Assembly: GCA_010365175.1 (NCBI GenBank) | Contig: JAAFGW010000071.1 | Span: 1-11,296 of the forward strand | Length of the DNA stretch: 11,296 nt | DNA from: Sulfuriferula multivorans | Lineage (GTDB): Bacteria; Pseudomonadota; Gammaproteobacteria; Burkholderiales; Thiobacillaceae | Reading direction: 5' to 3' | Shown: one piece after another, positions 7,706 to 11,296 of the stretch | Numbering within the stretch: position 1 is the stretch's first letter | Layout: each line of letters opens with the position of its first letter | The notes under the pieces: generated by a model | The model's database searches: none | Told to the model about the DNA's origin: nothing | The model's input: only the letters and a program-made list of their open reading frames with translations | Translations under genes and position numbers: made by a program

Positions 7706-8476
7706 ATGTATATCGATTCTCACTGCCACATTAATTTTCCAGATCTCGCTGACAAGCTGCCTGAGGTGTTTGATCTCATGGCACAAAACCAGGTGAGTCA
7801 CGCGCTGTGTATCAGTGTGGAACTGGAAAAATTTCCTGAAGTCCTTGCGCTGGCTGAGGCTTATCCAAACGTCTACGCGTCAGTCGGGGTACACCCCGAC
7901 CATGAAGATTGCACCGAACCCACTGTGGCTGAGTTGGTTGCGCTGGCCGACCACCCCAAGGTGGTGGCTATCGGCGAGACCGGTCTGGATTATTTCCGGC
8001 TGACCGGTGATCTTGAATGGCAGCGTGAACGCTTTCGAACCCACATACGCGCGGCACGCGCCACACGTAAACCTCTGGTGATTCATACCCGATCGGCTGC
8101 AGAGGACACTTTGCGCATCATGCGCGAGGAGCGGGCGGGTGAGGCGGGTGGGGTGATGCACTGCTTTACCGAAAGCCTGGCTGTGGCCGAAGCCGCCATT
8201 GAGCAGGGTTTCTACATTTCGTTCTCCGGCATCGTCACCTTCAAGAATGCCACCACCCTGCGTGAAGTGGCCTCAGTCATTCCGCTGGAGCGCATGCTGA
8301 TCGAAACCGATTCCCCGTATCTGGCGCCCGTTCCGTATCGCGGAAGAACCAATCAGCCGGGATTTGTGAGGTATGTGGCAGAAGAGATTGCGCGGGTACG
8401 GGGCATTACGGTAGAGGCTGTGGGTGAGGCGACCACGCAGAATTTCTTCCGCTTGTTTGCTGCCGCCGCGCACTAA
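7706..8476 (+). CDS. tatD: TatD-family metal-dependent hydrolase (DNase)
   Basis: A 256-residue amidohydrolase-superfamily protein of the TatD/YcfH group, whose characterised members are metal-dependent 3'-5' exonucleases acting in DNA quality control; the exact substrate of this paralogue is not known. The metal ligands of the TIM barrel are visible as H6 and H8 (DSHCHIN), E91 (IGETGLDY), H127 (VIHTRSA), H152 (MHCFTES) and D202 (IETDSPYLAP). The holB-proximal position is that of YcfH rather than of the gene in the tat operon. The reading frame can be extended upstream to a TTG at 7667, but the conserved protein begins at MYIDSHCH, so the ATG at 7706 is chosen. No clear ribosome binding site precedes it. 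The 65 bases between pilZ and this gene hold no recognisable element. Confidence 0.93.
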   Translation: MYIDSHCHINFPDLADKLPEVFDLMAQNQVSHALCISVELEKFPEVLALAEAYPNVYASVGVHPDHEDCTEPTVAELVALADHPKVVAIGETGLDYFRLTGDLEWQRERFRTHIRAARATRKPLVIHTRSAAEDTLRIMREERAGEAGGVMHCFTESLAVAEAAIEQGFYISFSGIVTFKNATTLREVASVIPLERMLIETDSPYLAPVPYRGRTNQPGFVRYVAEEIARVRGITVEAVGEATTQNFFRLFAAAAH

Positions 8477-8498
8477 AACATGAGCGGCAATTTGCTGA

Positions 8499-10937
8499 TC
8501 AGCCTTTGAGAGGCAGTTGTTGTATGCCAATGTGAGCGGCGATGGCTTCCGGGCGATGCAGGAAAAATCCCTGCCCATAATCGACTCCGATTTCTTTGAG
8601 TGCCATCAGTGTGGCTTCATCCTCGATCCACTCAGCCACGCAAGCCATGTTCAGGGTTTTGGCGATCTGTGTTATCGCAATGACAATGGAGCGATCATGC
8701 TCGTCATGCAACATGTTGCGCACGAAGCTGCCGTCAATTTTCAGGTAGTCCACCGGCAGCATTTTCAGATAGCCGAATGAACTCAAACCACTGCCGAAAT
8801 CATCCAGAGAAAACTGGCAACCCAATTTCTTGAGCTCCGACATGAAGCGGGCTGCATGGGATACGTTACGAATGGCTGCAGTTTCCGTAATTTCAAAGGT
8901 GATCAAGCTTGGTTTGACGCCGCTACGCAGGATTTCCCGTTTAACGAAATCAAGCAGGTCCGCCTGTCCAAGTGATTGCCCGGAGAGATTGATGGCATAG
9001 GCCGCCATTCCTAGTCGGTCGCCATGTTGGACAATGAGCTTCAGCGCATTGTGAATAACCCAGCGGTCGATTTCCGGCATGTGACGGAACCGCTCAGCGG
9101 CTGGAATAAGCCGTCCCGGCAAAATCAGCGAATTGTCTTCTTCCAGCATGCGGACCAATAGTTCGCAGCGGGGGGATTCGCCGCTTGAGGCGTCAAGTGG
9201 CGATATTTTCTGGTAATGAAGGACAAACCGGTCATTCTCCAGCGCGCTTGGGATACGCACCGACCATTGCATTTCCTGCTGGCGCCGCACCTGCTCAACG
9301 TCGTTAAGGTTTGAGACATGGATCTGGTTGCGCCCCATGTCTTTTGCCACAAAACAGGCAATGTCAGCGTTGCTGAAAATTTCGACTACTGAGCTTGTGT
9401 CGGGCCGGATGGGCACCACGCCAATACTGATACCGACTTCGAATGTCTGGCCGTCCCACAGGAAACGATAATCACGGACCCGATTGCGGAGCTCTTCAGC
9501 CAGGGAGCGAGCCTCATGCAATGGAATATTTCTCATCAGCACACCGAATTCGTCGCCACCCAGGCGGGCAAGCGTGTCGTTTTCGTTGACCCGATGTTGA
9601 ATCATGGTGGCGAGTTCAACCAGCAAACGATCGCCTGCTATATGCCCGCATGTGTCGTTGACGACCTTGAACTGGTCCAGGTCCATGTAACAGAACGCAC
9701 TACTGGTGCCATTTGCCTTGGTCACTTGCAGGCTTTCTTCTACCAGTCGCTCAAATTCGCGGCGGTTGATCAACCCGGTGAGGGCATCGTGTGTGGCCTG
9801 GTAGGCCAACTTGCGAGAGGCCTCTCTCGCTTCGGTGACGTCATGGAACACCAATACAGCGCCTATGGCGCTGCCTGCCTTTCCGCGGATAGGCGCAGCC
9901 GTTTCTTCGACCGCGAAGGCTCGACCATCGAAATTGATCAACTGAGCGAAGTTAACACCGCTGCATACCGTGTCTTCCGCCAGACAGAGACGCACAGGAT
10001 TGGCGAGTTGACTTCCCGAAGCTTGATCCTGCACCCGGTAAATGGTTTCGATGGGTTTGCCCGTGGCCTGGGCTAGCGTATAGCCTGTCAGGATTTCTGC
10101 CATGGGATTTAAGTACAGCACCCGGCCTTGCAGATCAGTGGTGATGACGCCGTCTCCGATGGAGTGGAGTGTAACTTCGGCTCGTTCTTTCTCTTCGTGC
10201 AAGGCTTGCTCGGACTGATGCAGGGCGGAGATCCGATTACGTATCGCATCAGTCATGGTGTTGAAATTACGGGCCAGCACGCCAATTTCATCACGGCTGG
10301 CCACCGGAATGCGCAGGTCATAATCGCCGTCGCTAATTTTCTGGGTGGCCGTCAGCAGGGACTTGATATGCCGGGTCAACATGAAGCCGGCCACGCCCAG
10401 TGCCAGCAGCGTGAACAGGATTTCAGCGCCGGCAATCAACAGGCTCTGGCGCAGAATGCTTTCCCTCGAAGCCACAAAAGAGGCCATTGATAGCCCGTAC
10501 TGTACGTAGCCGATGGTCTCGCCCCCAAGCGTGAGGGGGATGGCCGTGTCATATACCAGATCGCTCAGGCTTTGCCGGATGTCCAGATCGACCGCGGGCA
10601 GGCTAGCGGCGTCGACCTTGCCGGCTTGGGCGTAGAGGTTTTTCTTGTCATCGAGGACGACGATATAGTCCAGCTCGGCGGCCGAACTGTTGACCAGTTG
10701 CTGCAGGATTTCCCTGACCGACGCGTGATCGCGCTCGAACAGACGTGCGCTCAGCGAGGCATTGAGAAGCGGGCTGACGGTTTGCAGCCGCGCCTCGGTT
10801 CTGTCCTCCATCACTTCGGTCATCAGGCGCAGGCTGTTGGCAATTAGCAGGCCCAGCATCGTCACTTCGATGACGATGCTGACGATGACCAGCCGGGTGC
10901 GGATGGAATGGAAAAAGGGAGTCTTGTTCGGGGTCAC
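8499..10937 (-). CDS. Membrane sensor protein with HAMP, PAS, GGDEF and EAL domains
   Basis: An 812-residue inner-membrane protein predicted to make and/or degrade cyclic di-GMP. Order: TM helix about 14-34; periplasmic sensor about 35-163, of a Cache/PDC-like type I cannot name further; TM helix about 165-187; HAMP about 188-241; PAS about 252-368; GGDEF about 380-540; EAL about 555-802. The cyclase site is intact (GGDEF 460-464, with D419 in MDLDQFK and the ND at 427-428). The allosteric RxxD is lost: N451 replaces the Arg, although D454 remains. The EAL motif reads ELL (592-594). The other phosphodiesterase residues are present: N650, E682 in FEITET, D712-D713 in DDFGSG, K733, E769 and Q789. 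Both activities therefore look possible. The start is a GTG at 10937-10935, overlapping the stop of the upstream binding-protein gene by four bases, which implies coupled translation. It converges on tatD with a 22-base gap. Confidence 0.93.
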   Translation of the reverse strand: MTPNKTPFFHSIRTRLVIVSIVIEVTMLGLLIANSLRLMTEVMEDRTEARLQTVSPLLNASLSARLFERDHASVREILQQLVNSSAAELDYIVVLDDKKNLYAQAGKVDAASLPAVDLDIRQSLSDLVYDTAIPLTLGGETIGYVQYGLSMASFVASRESILRQSLLIAGAEILFTLLALGVAGFMLTRHIKSLLTATQKISDGDYDLRIPVASRDEIGVLARNFNTMTDAIRNRISALHQSEQALHEEKERAEVTLHSIGDGVITTDLQGRVLYLNPMAEILTGYTLAQATGKPIETIYRVQDQASGSQLANPVRLCLAEDTVCSGVNFAQLINFDGRAFAVEETAAPIRGKAGSAIGAVLVFHDVTEAREASRKLAYQATHDALTGLINRREFERLVEESLQVTKANGTSSAFCYMDLDQFKVVNDTCGHIAGDRLLVELATMIQHRVNENDTLARLGGDEFGVLMRNIPLHEARSLAEELRNRVRDYRFLWDGQTFEVGISIGVVPIRPDTSSVVEIFSNADIACFVAKDMGRNQIHVSNLNDVEQVRRQQEMQWSVRIPSALENDRFVLHYQKISPLDASSGESPRCELLVRMLEEDNSLILPGRLIPAAERFRHMPEIDRWVIHNALKLIVQHGDRLGMAAYAINLSGQSLGQADLLDFVKREILRSGVKPSLITFEITETAAIRNVSHAARFMSELKKLGCQFSLDDFGSGLSSFGYLKMLPVDYLKIDGSFVRNMLHDEHDRSIVIAITQIAKTLNMACVAEWIEDEATLMALKEIGVDYGQGFFLHRPEAIAAHIGIQQLPLKG

Positions 10938-11296
10938 GGGCCGGCCGGTTTCAGGAATATCTGCGTATAGAGATCAAGCCGCTTCATGCTCTTGTCGTCA
11001 ACAGGTTGAAACTTCTCAAAGCCATTGGTGCTGAAATAGGTCTCGTTGCCCGGTACCCGGTGGAAATCGAGCAGCAGCTTTTTGATCTTTTCGATGTCCT
11101 GCGGAGCCACACGCGGGTGCGCCATGAGAAGGAAGCCTGGCGCTTCCTCGGTGGTGCCGATGACCCGCATCTGATCCTTCTGCGCATCATCCAGCACATG
11201 CCACAGCAGCTTGCCCGTCACCGAGGCATCGGCCTCTCCGCGCAAGGGCGCGTGCATGGCATTGTTATGGGTGCGCGTTTCGATGATTGTCACCGA
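10934..11296 (-). CDS. PhnD-like periplasmic substrate-binding protein, C-terminal part (partial)
   Basis: The frame is open to the right edge of the window, so only the last 120 residues are seen; the start and any signal peptide lie outside. The visible part has the closing lobe of a type 2 periplasmic binding protein of the phosphate/phosphite/phosphonate (PhnD) family: HNNAMHAPLRGEADASV (hinge and GEADA motif), a T-T-E-E-A-P-G-F segment followed by MAHPRV, then an amphipathic helix and the FEKFQPVDD end typical of these proteins. A GTG at 11293-11291 exists, but the match clearly begins before it. Such proteins bind small oxyanions or other ligands in the periplasm for ABC importers or signalling. 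No ABC permease or ATPase is seen. The immediate, overlapping downstream partner is a sensor GGDEF-EAL protein, which suggests a sensory role. The ligand cannot be told from this fragment. Confidence 0.82.
   Translation of the reverse strand, partial: SVTIIETRTHNNAMHAPLRGEADASVTGKLLWHVLDDAQKDQMRVIGTTEEAPGFLLMAHPRVAPQDIEKIKKLLLDFHRVPGNETYFSTNGFEKFQPVDDKSMKRLDLYTQIFLKPAGP

Noticed and set aside
8461..8489. Inverted repeat TGCCGC/GCGGCA around the end of tatD as a bidirectional terminator
   Set aside because: The stem is only six pairs with a 17-base loop, and no T-run follows on either strand.
8494..8503. Perfect 10-bp palindrome GCTGATCAGC at the stop of the GGDEF-EAL gene
   Set aside because: It has no loop, no T-run and no second copy, so it supports neither a terminator nor an operator; palindromes of this length are expected by chance.
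9516..10076. 186-codon open frame on the + strand opposite the GGDEF-EAL gene
   Set aside because: It lies wholly antisense to well-conserved GGDEF and PAS coding sequence, shows no recognisable domain, and has no convincing start signal. The same holds for the frames at 10128-10490 and 10572-10847.

Overview
The window looks like chromosomal DNA of a moderately GC-rich proteobacterium, most likely a betaproteobacterium. The argument is gene order plus family resemblance: a fabD-fabG-acpP-fabF block runs into pabC-mltG-tmk-holB-pilZ-tatD, the order familiar from beta- and gammaproteobacteria. A pilZ gene between holB and tatD is typical of type IV pilus-bearing pseudomonads, xanthomonads and betaproteobacteria. 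The assignment to Betaproteobacteria is inference.

Left part (1 to about 2537, + strand): the 3' end of fabD, then fabG, acpP and fabF, the core of type II fatty acid synthesis. The only sizeable gap, 958-1044, lies before acpP. It holds a plausible extended -10 promoter, an imperfect tandem 15/14-bp repeat and a good ribosome binding site.

Middle part (2534 to 8476, + strand): a tightly packed, apparently translationally coupled run. It comprises pabB and pabC (4-aminobenzoate for folate), mltG (peptidoglycan strand termination), tmk (dTTP supply), holB (clamp-loader delta'), pilZ (type IV pilus adaptor) and tatD (metal-dependent nuclease). The junctions fabF/pabB, pabB/pabC, mltG/tmk and tmk/holB each overlap by four bases. 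mltG starts inside the end of pabC. This is a housekeeping growth operon joining lipid, folate, wall and DNA precursor functions.

Right part (8499 to 11296, - strand): convergent with tatD, a two-gene unit made of the C-terminal part of a PhnD-like periplasmic substrate-binding protein (cut by the window edge) and a large membrane protein with the order TM, periplasmic sensor, TM, HAMP, PAS, GGDEF, EAL. The two genes overlap by a GTGA. The attractive reading is a c-di-GMP signalling module in which the binding protein reports a ligand to the sensor. It lies next to a pilZ gene of the kind that lacks c-di-GMP binding residues.

I see no tRNA, rRNA, CRISPR array, insertion sequence or phage-like gene. 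The part most likely to be under-described is the binding protein/GGDEF-EAL pair; the rest is conserved core genome.
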